From assembly GCF_030253575.1 (NCBI RefSeq), contig NC_080561.1, positions 2,360,001 to 2,424,000 of the forward strand: DNA of 64,000 nt. Direction: 5' to 3'. This DNA is from Rhododendron vialii (lineage: Eukaryota; Streptophyta; Magnoliopsida; Ericales; Ericaceae). A program made the translations under genes and the position numbers. Below, one piece after another: positions 11,428-22,919 of the stretch (its first letter is position 1; each line of letters begins with the position of its first letter). The notes beneath the pieces were generated by a model. It was given only the letters and a program-made list of their open reading frames with translations, was not told the origin of the DNA and searched no databases.

Positions 11428-11895
11428 TGTAACGTCCCAAGTAGACCACTGGCCTAATACCTTGATTTTGATCAACAAGCCACACCACATGATCCAAAGG
11501 CTAAGCACAAGATACTAGTAGTGGCCCACAAGGTTTGTTATATGTCCAAGATCATCCATGTAGACTTCCTATGTGGGACGGGGTGTTACAATCTCCCCAA
11601 CTTTATAGCCTCTCGCCCTCGCGAGGATTTGAGCACTATAATCACCAATACAAATCAAACCAACAACCAAATCAAACCAAACTCCAAGGCCCACATGGTC
11701 ATGCACATGGATGACTTTGATACCACCTGTAACGTCCCAAGTAGATCACTGGCCCAGTACCCTGATTTTGATCCACAAGCCACATTACATGGCCCAAGGG
11801 CTTAAGCACATGGTATAAGTAGTAGCCCACAAGGTTTGTTATATGCACAAGATATATCATCCATGTAGACTTCCTATGTGAGACGGGGTGTTACA
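11428..11895 (+). mobile_element. Very short LTR element (TRIM-like)
   Basis: Two direct repeats, 11428-11590 and 11728-11895, both begin tgtaacgtcccaagtaga and both end gacggggtgttaca. They enclose only about 140 bp, with no coding capacity. The flanking pentamers are ggggc and tgggc, a near-match target duplication. The size and layout are those of a terminal-repeat retrotransposon in miniature. The LTRs differ at a good number of sites, so it is older than the other paired-LTR elements here. Confidence 0.75.
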
Positions 11896-12001
11896 TGGGC
11901 ACTTTGGCCTTTTCATCTCCAATAAAAAAGAGAAGCAGAAAAGGAGAATGAGAATGGGAAAAGCTAATTCCCCCCTCTTTTTACTTCTGTTCTCTAATGC
12001 C

Positions 12002-12764
12002 CAGGGGTGGAGCTAGTATGGAGAGGTGACATGTGCCACCCCCGTTTTGAAAATGCAAAAATAAAAAAATAAAAAAATTGAGAAAGCTTTAAATTAAAAT
12101 AATACCAATAATGTGCTCAATATGTGCTATGGCTGAGTGGTTCAGTGATTTGCCTTTCAATGCTGATGGAACTCTGGAACTAGAGTTGAAAACTTGCTGC
12201 CACCATTTCTTTTTTGAACTGGGAAGAAAAATGGTGGCCCTCTCTCCTTTTAAAAACCCTTTCAACTCTCTCACTTTAATTCATTTTAACTATTTGCATA
12301 AATTCTCACATGATTTGTATTTTTTTTCATGTAGAGGAATTTAACAAATTTGGATATTAATTTTTTTTTCAGAAATTTAGTATTTTTATTGCATTTTTTT
12401 TTTTTTTTTGCAAAACTTTTACCTGATATGTATTTTTTTCACTAATTGGAGACGAACGTAACACATTTGGACATAAATTTTTTTTTCCCCACAAGTTTAG
12501 TATTTGCTTCCCACATGGATTGTATTTTTTTTCCCAATAATTGGAAAGGAACCTAACATGTTTGGACATTAAATTTTTTTTCCCACAAGTTTAGTATTTT
12601 TATTGCATGTTTCTTTACAAATTATAGTGTGTATTGACATAATAATTGAACGCACAACCACATTTTTTTTTTTCTGAACTAAAGTCACAACCATATCGAT
12701 TTATGTCCTTCTATGAATAAAATTATGGTGCCACCCCGGGATCCAAATGCTGGCTCCGCTACTG
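12002..12764. mobile_element. Non-autonomous hAT-like element, 763 bp
   Basis: The ends form inverted repeats: caggggtggagctagtatgg on the left, and cagtagcggagccagcattt as the complement of the right end. A gtgccaccc box is shared inside both. The flanks are ctaatgcc and ctaatgtc, an 8-bp duplication with one mismatch, which fits the hAT superfamily. The interior is A/T-homopolymer-rich and has no transposase. Confidence 0.75.
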
Positions 12765-12936
12765 CTAATGTCAGAAACAGAAAATGAGTTTTCTCAAACT
12801 CGTTATGGGTATCGAAACACCTAAAAATATAAAATCAAAATGGGAAAAGTAGGTATCCAGACACTCACGTAACCTCTCCCGTCATCAAAGATAAATTCAT
12901 AACAGCATGTCACTTACATTTTAAGAACCAAAAGCA

Positions 12937-13322
12937 TGTTGGGGTACACCCAAGTGGTGTGGGTGTGTGCTGTAGGGGATAAAACCCCTTGGTCCCCTTT
13001 CCCTTTTGTTGACTGCCTTTCGGCAGTGTGGGTGTGTGCTAGTGACAGGAAAGAGGGCCGGAGAGAGTTGAGCGGAGAGGCTCCCCTTCGGGGGAGCGGG
13101 GCTCCTCGGAGATGCCCGGAGAGACTGTCGGAGAGCCACCGGAGTGAGGGAGAGAGAGAGGAGTGGGGAAGCCGAATTGTGGCTATCCCGGTGAGGTTTT
13201 TCATACTTGTATATGTGATTTATACATAGTGGAGTTTTCTTCGGATATCTCTTGTTTGTGCTTGGTTTATTTTCGTGCTTGTGCTTAGAGGTGTGAATCG
13301 GGGTCGGGGTCTCGACCCAACA
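12937..13322 (+). repeat. 5' LTR of element A
   Basis: This 386-bp repeat has TGTTG...CAACA ends. Its partner is at 15340-15727. It contains a ccccttcgggggagcgggg hairpin-like core and a short ga-repeat tract. Confidence 0.9.
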
Positions 13323-13899
13323 GTGGTATCAGAGCCGGAGTTGCTGGTTCGGAGCTGCGGCTGTGCAGCGGATTACACCGGAGAAGCACGGACAGCACGT
13401 TGGAAGGAAAGCACGGAGCATGGCCTAATCTGGGTTCTCGGTTGAGCCGTCTGAAAACTCAATCGGACCAGTAAGGGTTGTGCACCTCACTGAGACGAGT
13501 CTATAGGAGGTGACGGGGTCGAGTTTCGTCACCGGATGAAGGCTCGGGAGCCATTCGATCGCAGTGGGCGGAGTCGGCGACGGGCGGAGAGGCTGTTTTG
13601 AAAAGCCCGAATTCGTGGATGATCGAAGACGAGTTTTGAGCACTGGGTTGTGTTCACCTCGAGGAGACGATCACGGATTGGGGTAGCACGTCGCCGGAGG
13701 AGCTCGGAGGTGGCGGCAATGGCCGGTCGAAGGCGGCGGAGAGGCGGTTCAAGGGTGGTTCGTACAAGGAGTCGTCGGATGCGAGATTAGAGCACGGGGT
13801 TGTGTTCGTCTCGTCGAGACGAGCTCGGGAGTGGTCGGAAAATCACCGGGCGACGCCGGAGTGAGCTGCACGCGCGGCCAGAAGGAGCAGCGCGTCAAA

Positions 13900-14160
13900 T
13901 CTGCGCGCGCGCGTGGATAGCGCAAGCTGGCACACGCCAGGCGTATGTGGTCAACGCCACATGGGCGGTTAACGCTGACTAGGCGATGAGTCAGCGGCCC
14001 AGTCAGCATGCCAGGTCATGGACACGTGGCAGTGCCACGTCAGCAAGAAAGGGTCCCATTTTGGTGACACGTCAGCGGTCAACTGTCCACGTCATTCGGT
14101 CAACGCTGACGTGGCAGTCCAGTCAGCGGTACAGTGGCTGGTCAACGGTCAAACTGCCAG
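13900..14160. promoter_or_regulatory. Cluster of TTGAC / ACGTCAGC-type motifs inside element A
   Basis: Within about 260 bp the GC-rich interior of element A repeats gtcaacg, gtcagc, cacgtcagc and gacacgtgg many times on both strands. TTGAC is the core of WRKY-bound W-boxes and TGACG that of TGA/bZIP sites, but no regulatory role is shown. The corresponding minus-strand part of element B (about 50680-50870) keeps the same motif-rich character. Confidence 0.35.
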
Positions 14161-15339
14161 ATTTGTTTTTGCGATTTCGGGGCCGTTCGGACTCCGTTTT
14201 TCGCGTATGGTTAGTCGATTTTGACTATGTTGACGTTCCGGACGCAATCGCACTCTCGGTTTTCGGATTGGGGGCTCCTAGGCTGGTGCGAGTGCTTAGT
14301 GGAGCAAGAAAACGCGTGTGTGGGGGCAGTTTGGGTTGCGCGGAGGCTTGGCTTGTAAGCAAGGATACATTACATTCGAGCGGGTTTGTTCGTCTGGTAA
14401 TGACACAGGCGTTTACAGCTTGTTGCAGCAAGGACAGTCGGTGATGATCTGTTACGGAGCTGGTAGGCAAGGATACATTGCATTCGGGCTAGGTAGCTCG
14501 TCTGGTAATGACACAGGCGCTTATTGGAGTAATAGATCGATTCCGATGGAGATCCAGGATGCTGGGAAAGCCAGGAATGGAACGGAAATGGACGAGTGGC
14601 AGCGAGAGGACCCGGGGAGAGCTGACGGGAGTGCAGGGAGCTGACGGAAAGTGGCGGAAATGACGATTGACGGAGCAGACTTGCGAAGATCGGAGGTTGA
14701 TCGAGGGCAAACACGGAGCTAGTGAGCAAGGATACACTCGGGTTGGTAGTGACACAGGCGCTCATTAGTGCATTGGTTTGCGGAGATGATTGACAGTGAT
14801 CGAAGGCAGTCTGGTTCAATCGGATTTTGTGCTCTGTGATTGGGCACGATGCGTTCGGGGTTCAGCCGCGGAAGATCTGGTCTTGCAAGGAGACACTCGG
14901 TCAGTTGGTAGATACACTTCCGGTGTGGGGGTGGTGAAACTTCTGATGGCTAGCAGTGACACAGGCGCTTGACTAGAGGGGCAGAACGGGATTGACGGAC
15001 GCGGATTACAGCATCCAGGGGGTGATGCGGGCGCTCAGGCAGCAGAGGAGCGCGGATAGAAATGGACTTTGCTGCGGACATCTCGGGATTGAGATGTGGA
15101 GCATTCGGGTTTGGATGCGGAGCACTCGGTTGAGGGGGTGCGGTGTATCGGCGGTGTTGCCGATATGAGCCACGGATATCTAGCTGTGTTGTTTTAGCCT
15201 CCTCGCAGGTGATGTGTGAGATTATCTGGCGAGTGGAGCCTCTGGTGTGAGCAGGGGTAGCTATGGTGCTAGAGTGGTGGATTGCAGCCGATCAGCGTTG
15301 CGGATTCAGCGATTACCCCACTCGGGTGTAGGGGGTGAT

Positions 15340-15727
15340 TGTTGGGGTACACCCAAGTGGTGTGGGTGTGTGCTGTAGGGGATAAAACCCCTTGGTCCCC
15401 TTTCCCTTTTGTTGACTGCCTTTCGGCAGTGTGGGTGTGTGCTAGTGACAGGAAAGAGGGCCGGAGAGAGTTGAGCGGAGAGGCTCCCCTTCGGGGGAGC
15501 GGGGCTCCTCGGAGATGCCCGGAGAGACTGTCGGAGAGCCACCGGAGTGAGGGAGAGAGAGAGAGGAGTGGGGAAGCCGAATTGTGGCTATCCCGGTGAG
15601 GTTTTTCATACTTGTATATGTGATTTATACATAGTGGAGTTTTCCTCGGATATCTCTCGTTTGTGCTTGGTTTATTTTCGTGCTTGTGCTTAGAGGTGTG
15701 AATCGGGGTCGGGGTCTCGACCCAACA
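15340..15727 (+). repeat. 3' LTR of element A
   Basis: Near-identical partner of 12937-13322, 388 bp long. The final cccaaca is followed at once by the target duplication aagca. Confidence 0.9.
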
Positions 15728-15807
15728 AAGCAGAACCATGTTGGGCAGACCAATAAAAAAATTACATTTATGGTTGACCATAGTATTTAACTTTATAGCA
15801 TCTAAAC

Positions 15808-16051
15808 TCAGTAGTCAGGACCGAATTCGGAACACCTATTTTTCACCCATTTAGGCCTGTAAGGACTTACTTTCTTGGCCCACCACCAATTTGGCACGCA
15901 AAGCTCATCAAGACGTTTAAGCTCCGAGCAGCACTCCTTATCTATAAGCCTGTGATTGTCTACTGCGTGCGCGTATAACATGTCACCAAAGGAAGACTTG
16001 TATAAATGATTCATTCTATGGCATTCAAGCAAATCTATCCCTGCTACCAAA
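15808..16051 (-). CDS. Possible terminal exon of an unrecognised host gene
   Basis: On the minus strand a good splice acceptor (pyrimidine tract then ccctgcag) precedes an open stretch of about 80 codons. The peptide reads LVAGIDLLECHRMNHLYKSS..., has LIDKECCSELKRLDELCVPN and PNWWWAKKVSPYRPKW, and ends SEFGPDY at a stop at 15808. The composition (several Cys, Trp, Tyr, His) looks like real protein and not chance AT-rich ORF. I do not recognise the family. No upstream exon could be placed between 16.1 and 17.8 kb. Element A is inserted just downstream, within 80 bp of the stop. It could be a gene fragment or a pseudogene. Confidence 0.35.
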
Positions 16052-16254
16052 CTGCAGGGTGGAGGGAAGAGAGAACAACAGACCAGAATTATAAAATGCA
16101 AAGACTCCAATTTCCCTCCCCGCATCTTGTCAGGGTTTTCCTTTATGCATTTAGTTTCAGTAATAATGTAAGCAATAAAGTTCGAAACCATCCATATTGC
16201 AGCAGCATTCTTCAGTTTTACTTTATTAATTGAAATTTGTTCAGGATCTAGCAT

Positions 16255-17816
16255 CAGTTACTGAATAATAGTAGATTATCACAAAAAGAAACGTTACTAC
16301 CCAATAATAAAACAGTGCCCGCTGAAGTCCAAATCACGTCCTTTGGGCCTACGACATGGAATGCCCGATGTCGAAAAAAAAAAAAAACATTGGCTTGAAG
16401 AACGCGAGAAAAAACAATGATCCTATACTTGCAACCATGGGCTTGAAGGCAAAACCGAATTCGGTACTGGTTGTATGCCGAACTGGGCGAGCCTTTTGTT
16501 CCTAAGGCACAGGGTGGCTATCCTGTGCTAAAAAATGGGCATCATCCTAAACCAAGAAATGTGATCTACGTACTGAACATTAAGCCCCATTGAACAAACA
16601 CCTTCAAGAAGATCACATCATTTGGCTCGGGACAATGCCTGTGTTTTTGGCACCCTACTGTGCCTAAGGCACAACAGGTCTCGACAGGACCAGCCCAAGA
16701 GTTTTTAGCGCCCAAGCCCTAATAAAAAAAATGTGCCATTACTTTAGTTAGTTAGTTACAATGAACTAATTACCATCGATTTACCTTGGTGTATACCATT
16801 GTCCTTCAAGTTTTGTGGTGCGTGTTGCGATCTTCTTCTCTTGATTTCACCGAGATCATCAAGGTTTTGGGGTTGGTTTAGGCGGAAACGATTTTGGAGA
16901 GGTGTTATTCAGTGGTTTGGGAGAAATAGTTTTGGAGATTTAGTGGGCTGAGCACTTGGGCTTATAGAATGGTAGGTTGGACTAATTCATTATCTCTAAT
17001 TGCGCCTTTTTTTCATTTTATTGGGCTTAAAAAGAGTCCTACTTAAACCCAAATATATAGTGAAAATATTGGAGTGCCCCTAAAAATTAAATTTTTTGGA
17101 ATGTCCAAGGCCTCTTGGGCTTGGGCCGCCCCTGCAGGTGGGTATGAAGGCATAGGCAAAAACCCAACAAAAATTGGGGGACTAAAAATTACTTCCTCCC
17201 ACATTTGTCACATGTATATGCTAAATTTACCAATTCACATTCGTCATTCGGTCTTCACCTCTCTGTTCTTAGGCGCTTATTATTTGCTTTTAACGTTATG
17301 TGATTACAACAGAAGAAATAGCAAGGGCTGTTGCATTGATTGAAATTGATGTTTTTCACAATGAACTTTAAAAGTCGTTTTCTAAGCTCAAAGTAAAATT
17401 CAGAGCTGTGGCAAGCACACTATCACAAACAATATTCAAGTTTGTGTTGTGTGGTGGAGAAGGTCCGTTCAATACCACACGGCGATGCTCTAAGAGCACT
17501 GAATAATCAATTTGTAATTAGCTGCAATACCAGTATGAGCTCAAGAAAAGCACAGCCGTGTTGTTATTAATTAGAGAGAAATAAACAATGTGAAGAAGGA
17601 AATTCAGTCCCCTCCCCTCCCCTAAAGCCAGCACCGAACACTGCTTTCATATTCCTGTTCCAAAAACTAGCCTCTCACCTCGCACTTCACTATAGTTTCA
17701 CTCTACTTCCTCTTACTGTCAGATCTTTTGCTTGTGCTTTGTTTTCTACCAAAACAAACAAATGGTGGCCAAAAAGCCAAGAGTTGTGATCAGTTGGTGC
17801 AGGAATGGCTGGTGCT
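16255..17816. other. Intergenic stretch, no gene recognised
   Basis: AT-rich sequence with A-runs and short palindromic pieces. No sustained coding frame, terminal repeat pair or RNA gene was identified. Confidence 0.4.
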
Positions 17817-18273
17817 TGTTGGGGATGCAAACAATTTTCAGCAATAGAGATCCGTGATATGATCACGAGGCAAAGTTAGGTCCTGTCAACGAGGGTAGCG
17901 ACAGGGTCCAGTCCGTGACCCAAGACCAGAGTGGTCCCGTGCAGATTTTGGCCTTTGCCTATAAAGAACAGTTATTGTATTCATTTGTTGTGTGATCAGA
18001 GAGACACTAAAGAGAGAAAGTGCAAGATAAAATTTTTCTCAGAGAGGAAAGAGAGGACTTGTAATAATTCATTTTCTTTGTCCATGGTGGATTGGTGTGG
18101 CTCTTGTGATTTTTTCTCGCATTGAGATTTTTCACGTATATCTGTGTGTTTTGTTTTTCTATTCCTTTTTCTTTTCCTTTTCTCTGATTTGTTCTTCTGT
18201 GACAATAGTATTCCAAAATCCTAAGTGTTTTTTGTTTGTTGTAAGTTGAGCGTGTAGTTCGGATTTCCCAACA
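17817..18273 (+). repeat. Probable solo LTR, 457 bp
   Basis: The segment begins tgttggggatgcaaac and ends gatttcccaaca, so it has TGTTGGG...CCCAACA ends. A TATA-like ctataaagaac lies near 17960. The flanking pentamers gtgct and ctgct match at four of five positions. No partner LTR or internal region is present, which suggests LTR-LTR recombination. The signals resemble those of Ty1/copia LTRs, but the family was not identified. Confidence 0.6.
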
Positions 18274-18375
18274 CTGCTAACAAGCTCTGCAATAAGTCTA
18301 CAACCACACCAAAACATACATTGATCCAAATGCACTTACACTCACGTAAATGTGTAGGGCTCATGGTGTGTGCAG

Positions 18376-18525
18376 CACTATAAAAAAGAAAAGAGCAATA
18401 GTGACAAAAAATTTGTCACTGAGCTGTCACTAAAAGTGTGTTGCTAAAAATTTTAGTGACAGTTTTACACCTATAGTGACAAATAGACAACTTTTTTTGT
18501 CACTATTGCTCTTTTTTTTGTAGTG
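18376..18525. mobile_element. CACTA-type MITE, 150 bp
   Basis: The left end, cactataaaaaagaaaagag, and the complement of the right end, cactacaaaaaaaagagcaa, form a terminal repeat. The agagcaatagtgacaaaaaa block continues into both arms, so nearly the whole element folds back. CACTA termini place it with CAC-type (En/Spm) elements. It sits in the loop of a second imperfect inverted repeat (about 18330-18560, arms with acactcacgtaaatgtg and cacatttatgagtgt), so it may be nested. Confidence 0.65.
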
Positions 18526-18560
18526 GTGTGAGCCCCACATTTATGAGTGTAAATTCGGGT

Positions 18561-19253
18561 GTGTGATTTTAGATTTTTGTTCTTTAAATCCAAGCACAAC
18601 CTTTTCAATTTAGGGATAATTTCTAAGAGCATCCACAACATAATAATCAAAACCAAAAGGTTGCTAAAGTTAATAATGTGTTCTAAAAAAAATGCTCACA
18701 TTGTAATAATCAAACTTAGTAACATCTTAGCAACTCATCAAATTTTTGCCTTTGGGGATAATTAAAACTAGCAACATTTTGCTAATAAACAAATTTAATG
18801 GTCCCCACATCTTCTCAATCAAGTATAACCATCATGAGAAAGTAAAACTCACTGTCTATAAAGCAAATGCTTTATTCGTAAGAGAAACTTACTCTCTAAT
18901 TTGGCAAGTGGTTGTGCATTTAACAATATTGATCACTTTATAAATTTTAACAATTGCTCTCCACTTTCATTTATTTTACTAGAATGTCATTCAATGTAAA
19001 TCATTAGATTGAATTTTAACAGTTTTTTTTCTCTCAGTGTATGTGAAAAATGGCCATGGCCACAGGGTTTGTTGGATTTTCAGAAATGTTTAAACGTGGA
19101 ATACAATTGGATTCTAATTTAATTTTAATTTTGTCTTGGGTTCTTTACAGCTGTTCAGAGTGCAACTCCCTCCACTTTCTTCAATTTGGCTTAAGCTATT
19201 TGATTAGTTTATATACAACAGAATAAAAGGTAGTAATCAATTTATATCGGAGC
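18561..19253. other. AT-rich intergenic stretch
   Basis: No gene was recognised. It contains agagcatccacaacataata and several taat-rich blocks of the kind found in small plant MITEs, but no confident ends. Confidence 0.3.
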
Positions 19254-19459
19254 GTTTCTCCTGTGGACGTCCACATTTTAGCTCGGACCACTCAGCTATC
19301 GTTGGATTGTGTTTTGAATGGTCGGGATTCGCGGATAATCTGTTTGCGCGAATAAATATTTGTTCATGCTAACAGATTGTCCGTGAATCCTGACCATTCA
19401 AAACACGTACAATCCAACGGCCAAAACGGTGGTCCGCATTTTAAGCTAAAATGAGAAAC
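19254..19459. mobile_element. Foldback element, about 206 bp
   Basis: Two arms of about 95 bp pair. The left arm has cggaccactcagctatcgtt, ggattgtgttttgaatggtc and gggattcgcggataatctgt. The right arm has the complementary acagattgtccgtgaatcct, gaccattcaaaacacgtaca and aatccaacgg...ggtggtccgc. The outermost match is gtttctc/gagaaac. The superfamily is not assigned because no clean target duplication was found. Confidence 0.7.
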
Positions 19460-19839
19460 AGACTGCACTTTATACACAACATAATAACCTAAGTGATAAG
19501 CACACAATATTATTTATTCTTGTGCTTAGTCTCTCACATTTATCATATTATTATGTTTATAATTAAATATTTTATATGACATTGCAGGTATGTTTCTCCT
19601 TATTTCAGGTAATTCAAAATACCCGTTAACATTCAAATTTGACTAGCTCCGAGAACTGATCGGAGTACCATTAAAAGAATAGACAAGAGCATCGCAAGCA
19701 CATCGCGTTATATGAAATCTCGGTGGTGCACTTTGGTTGACTATTGAATGGGCAATTTAAAAGCAACTAATAAATAGGAGTACAATTCAATGTGTCCATG
19801 GGTTCTATCACAGAGAATAAAATTGGAGCATTTTTTATT

Positions 19840-21400
19840 TGTAGGCGAAAATTTATTAATCTTTGAAAACAACTTACAAAAATTAAAAGGATCTAAGACA
19901 GCTTCAAGCTAGAGAAGAGAAAACCCACGAGGGGAAACAACAGCTCCAACAATCACAAGCCAACTCAGACCTAAGGGGAGAGAATAACAAACCAAGATTG
20001 GCAGGAAACCAACAAAAATAGCATTGCCAAAGAGAAACCTAACACTTAAGATCCAAAGCAAGCAAACCTCAACCAAAATAAAACAACAAATACGGAGTCT
20101 AAAGCAACAAGACAACTCTCAAATAGACACCTAAGATTCAATCCTTATGTTGAAAATCATGCGCTTTAGCCCTTTCCTCATATTCGGCTTTCATAATCAC
20201 GATTTGACGAATAAGATCATTTTCATCACCCGAATAACTAAGGCCCATGATCTTGTTAACGGTCCAAATAGCCTGAGCCTCATTTAGATGAGTCCTGTTG
20301 ATGCCTTCAGAAGAAATTGGTAACGCAGTAGCCACAACAGTTGATCTAAACATAGCACCACTTTGCTTCTTATTTCCACCTTTCTTCTTGGATTTAGGAA
20401 TGCCCAACATATTTTCTACTGACTTCTGCTTCCATTTTCCTTTCCTTGTATCCTTTGCCTCCTCAATTGGGTTAAGATCCACAACTAGTTGGATGTCCTC
20501 AACTTCTTTGTCATTTAAAAGGCCTACTTCTGAAAGGTTATAAAAGCCTAAATCAGATTCCACTGTCTCAGTAACTGGGACTTTTTCCACTGCGCCATCT
20601 TCTAAGCAAGAAAGATTTTTCCTTGCAATAATTGCTCCAACAATCAACATCACCCAAGGGTTGGGTTGTATCCTTTGTAGCAATTTCGGCGCCATTAAGT
20701 TCAGAGTCGGCCACTAACTGATTATCCCCATCAAGATTAGCCTCCTTGAGCCTAGAAACATCCCCACCACTTACTGAAACACAATGAATTCCATTCCCTT
20801 GTCGAACTAACAGCTCCGCACCCGAAGACGACCCATTAGTTTCACTCCCAGACACCGAAATATCTGCCTCAACATCCTTGTCCTCCTCTTCTTCCTTTGA
20901 TTCTTTCTCAGAATGTGAGGAAGAATCAAGATTTACTCTAGGGATTTGTTTCTCCGCTTCATGTGGTTAGTCGCACGAATCTTCCATCACCTTAACTTTG
21001 TAACTCTTACCTTCAACCTCAACGGTACTCCACTCATCAATTTCCTTAAAAACATTAGTGGCGATTAAAATTTTAGCCTCTGCAAAAGATGACATCTTTA
21101 ACGTTGATTCATCTGTAGATTTGAAGGAACCCCATAACTCTCCAATAGATTTGAAAGAAGTAGATTTGAAAGAAGTATTGCTCCATCCATTGAGTGGCAT
21201 TCCATAACAGCATAACCATACAAATCTTTCAGCGCACACCGCTTGTCCATCCCATGGTTTGTAATCAGAGAACCACCTTTGAAGACATTTTTCTTTGATC
21301 ATTTTCTCCATTCCCTCTCTGCTTGTACAAGTTAAAATCACAGACCTTCCACCCATTGTCTTTATATTAATATTGTCTAGTCCCATCCCTGTCATTTAGA
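19840..21400 (-). mobile_element. LINE ORF1 remnant with 3' tail, ORF2 absent
   Basis: The minus strand encodes the RNA-binding ORF1 region of plant LINEs. Its 5' piece (21395-20967) has LKEKCLQRWF-like text, KPWDGQAVCAERFVWLCCYG, MPLNGW, FKSIGELWGS and SFAEAKILIATNVFKEID, the part after the DUF4283 fold. The downstream pieces (20855-20138) are Lys-rich, with KGKWKQKSVENMLGIPKSKK and an end AIWTVNKIMGLSYSGDENDL. Instead of ORF2 there follows only a hydrophobic non-conserved tail and a T-rich end (19830-19900). It is either an internally deleted LINE or a non-autonomous LINE-derived element. Confidence 0.7.
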
Positions 21401-21572
21401 CCTTTAAGTCTTTGATTGAGATTAACATGTGTAATTTTGCCACTGCGCTATGGTATAGCCACCCATTGCCAATGGATTTTAAAGATACCCTTCGGCCCAC
21501 TTGATCGCTACTTTTCCAAAACCTTCTTTGTCTCCTTCCCAGCATAATTCAATTGCCGACACCTACACGTTT

Positions 21573-22853
21573 TGATGCACCTCAATTGTTGCTTAGCAAA
21601 ATCCTAGTCCTAAAATAACGGGTTGCCCCCGGCGTAGGGCTGGAATTGACGTAGCATAATATCCGGTAAGACCGGAGTCAAATCCACTTAGATGGTGATG
21701 TGTGCTGACTCAAAAACACAGGTTGTTACTAATTTAAACTAACTCTTAGATAGCCACCTCTTGTCGATTTGGTTGAGATTAGTAAAAACTAAGAAATTGA
21801 TTGTACTCTTTCAAATAATTAAAAGGGAGGTACGGTCGTAGGGTTCATAAACTCGCAACCGATCCGGACTTATCTGCTCCAATCAGTGTTCTTTAAAATG
21901 TTTGATTTTAGACTGAAAAAGATACCCCGCAAGATGTGAATCCTTATGGTCGCTGTTTATCCATACGCAGGTTCGTCTACGAGAAATATTTTACCAATCT
22001 AAAATTGTTTTTCTTACATTCTTTATTTCGAAATAGCCAATCTGGCCATGGTATGCTAATCACCCTGCGACCCCACCCTGACAACTACTCACTCAATATT
22101 AAACTAGAAACAAAAGAAAATCTAGCGTGCAACATGCTTATAATACTTGGAATGGAAAATAAACAAAAAATATATCAACTAATCAAATACCAGCGAATAA
22201 CTTTTATTAAGAACAGAAATTAAAACGAATTACCGAAGTGTGAGTAATTGAACAAAACTTGAAAGGAAAAACAACTTTGAAAGTTTAAAGCTGGTAGAAA
22301 ATATTTGGAACCATCCTCCAGTCGGCAGCCGCGTTCTTTTATAAGCCACGTCTGCCGTGGCCATTAAAATCCTATTGGCCCCCGTTATTATTAGGCCTAA
22401 CTAGAAGATCCCAACCGTGTATTCTCAATCCCAGCCGTGTACAACCTCCAAGAGCAAAAATCTTGTTCCTCTTGAATTTGTTTCCTTTTTTAATCACCGA
22501 GTGCACGATATGGCAATCTAATTATTTCCCTTCCAAAGCTGCAGTTGATTGGCCTCCATTGGAGTTAAAATTCCACCGCTTGATTTGGCTTGATCATGGG
22601 CAACTTATAACCTTGATAACAGTTAAATCTCACTGCTTTCGACTGACTTGCTTTGAACGTCAAGACTAGCATCTACCAATTGAATTTAACGGCATCAAAC
22701 GGATCAACTTCCAACACCGTGTAATATTTTAATTTTGCGCTTTTTGTACCAAATCCCCCAAATAACTATAATAAATCTCGAAGTAATAATATAAAAATAA
22801 ACTTAACAAGGATAAATTAAGGGGCACGTATGTAAACATTTATGCGCCTATCA
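21573..22853 (-). repeat. LTR-like non-coding repeat, copy b
   Basis: Read on the minus strand it starts tgataggcgcataaatgttt and ends ttgaggtgcatca, so it has TGAT...ATCA ends. It carries a TATA-like ggcttataaaag near 22345 and the diagnostic block cttaccggatattatgctac followed by agccctacg and cccgttattttagg. It has no coding capacity. It is homologous to the right-hand flank of the large Tat element (34093-35225), but in opposite orientation. It is probably an old LTR or leader fragment. No target duplication was found. Confidence 0.55.
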
Positions 22854-22919
22854 ATTGCCAAGAGGAGTGATTGATTTACAGTCTTTCCCTATTTGGCCTA
22901 TATAAATAAAAAAGAAAGC

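Larger units (their letters stand above)
12937..15727 (+). mobile_element. Non-coding LTR element A (LARD-like), 2.8 kb
   Basis: Paired LTRs at 12937-13322 and 15340-15727 begin tgttggggtacacccaagtg and end gggtctcgacccaaca. They are flanked by a perfect AAGCA duplication (12932-12936 and 15728-15732). Directly after the 5' LTR is tggtatcagagcc, complementary to the 3' end of initiator tRNA-Met (primer-binding site). A purine-rich tract (gtgtagggggtgatt) precedes the 3' LTR. The 2-kb interior is GC-rich and carries no gag or pol. The LTRs differ at about two positions plus one small length difference, so insertion was recent, probably a few hundred thousand years at usual plant rates. It looks whole for a non-autonomous element and must move with another element's enzymes. 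Confidence 0.9.

Noticed and set aside
12936-13229. 97-codon ORF repeated at 15339-15599
   Set aside because: It is a chance frame within the LTRs of element A.
14370-14819. 149-codon minus-strand ORF in element A
   Set aside because: The GC-rich, repeat-containing interior lowers stop frequency. The peptide has no recognised domain and follows the internal repeat units.
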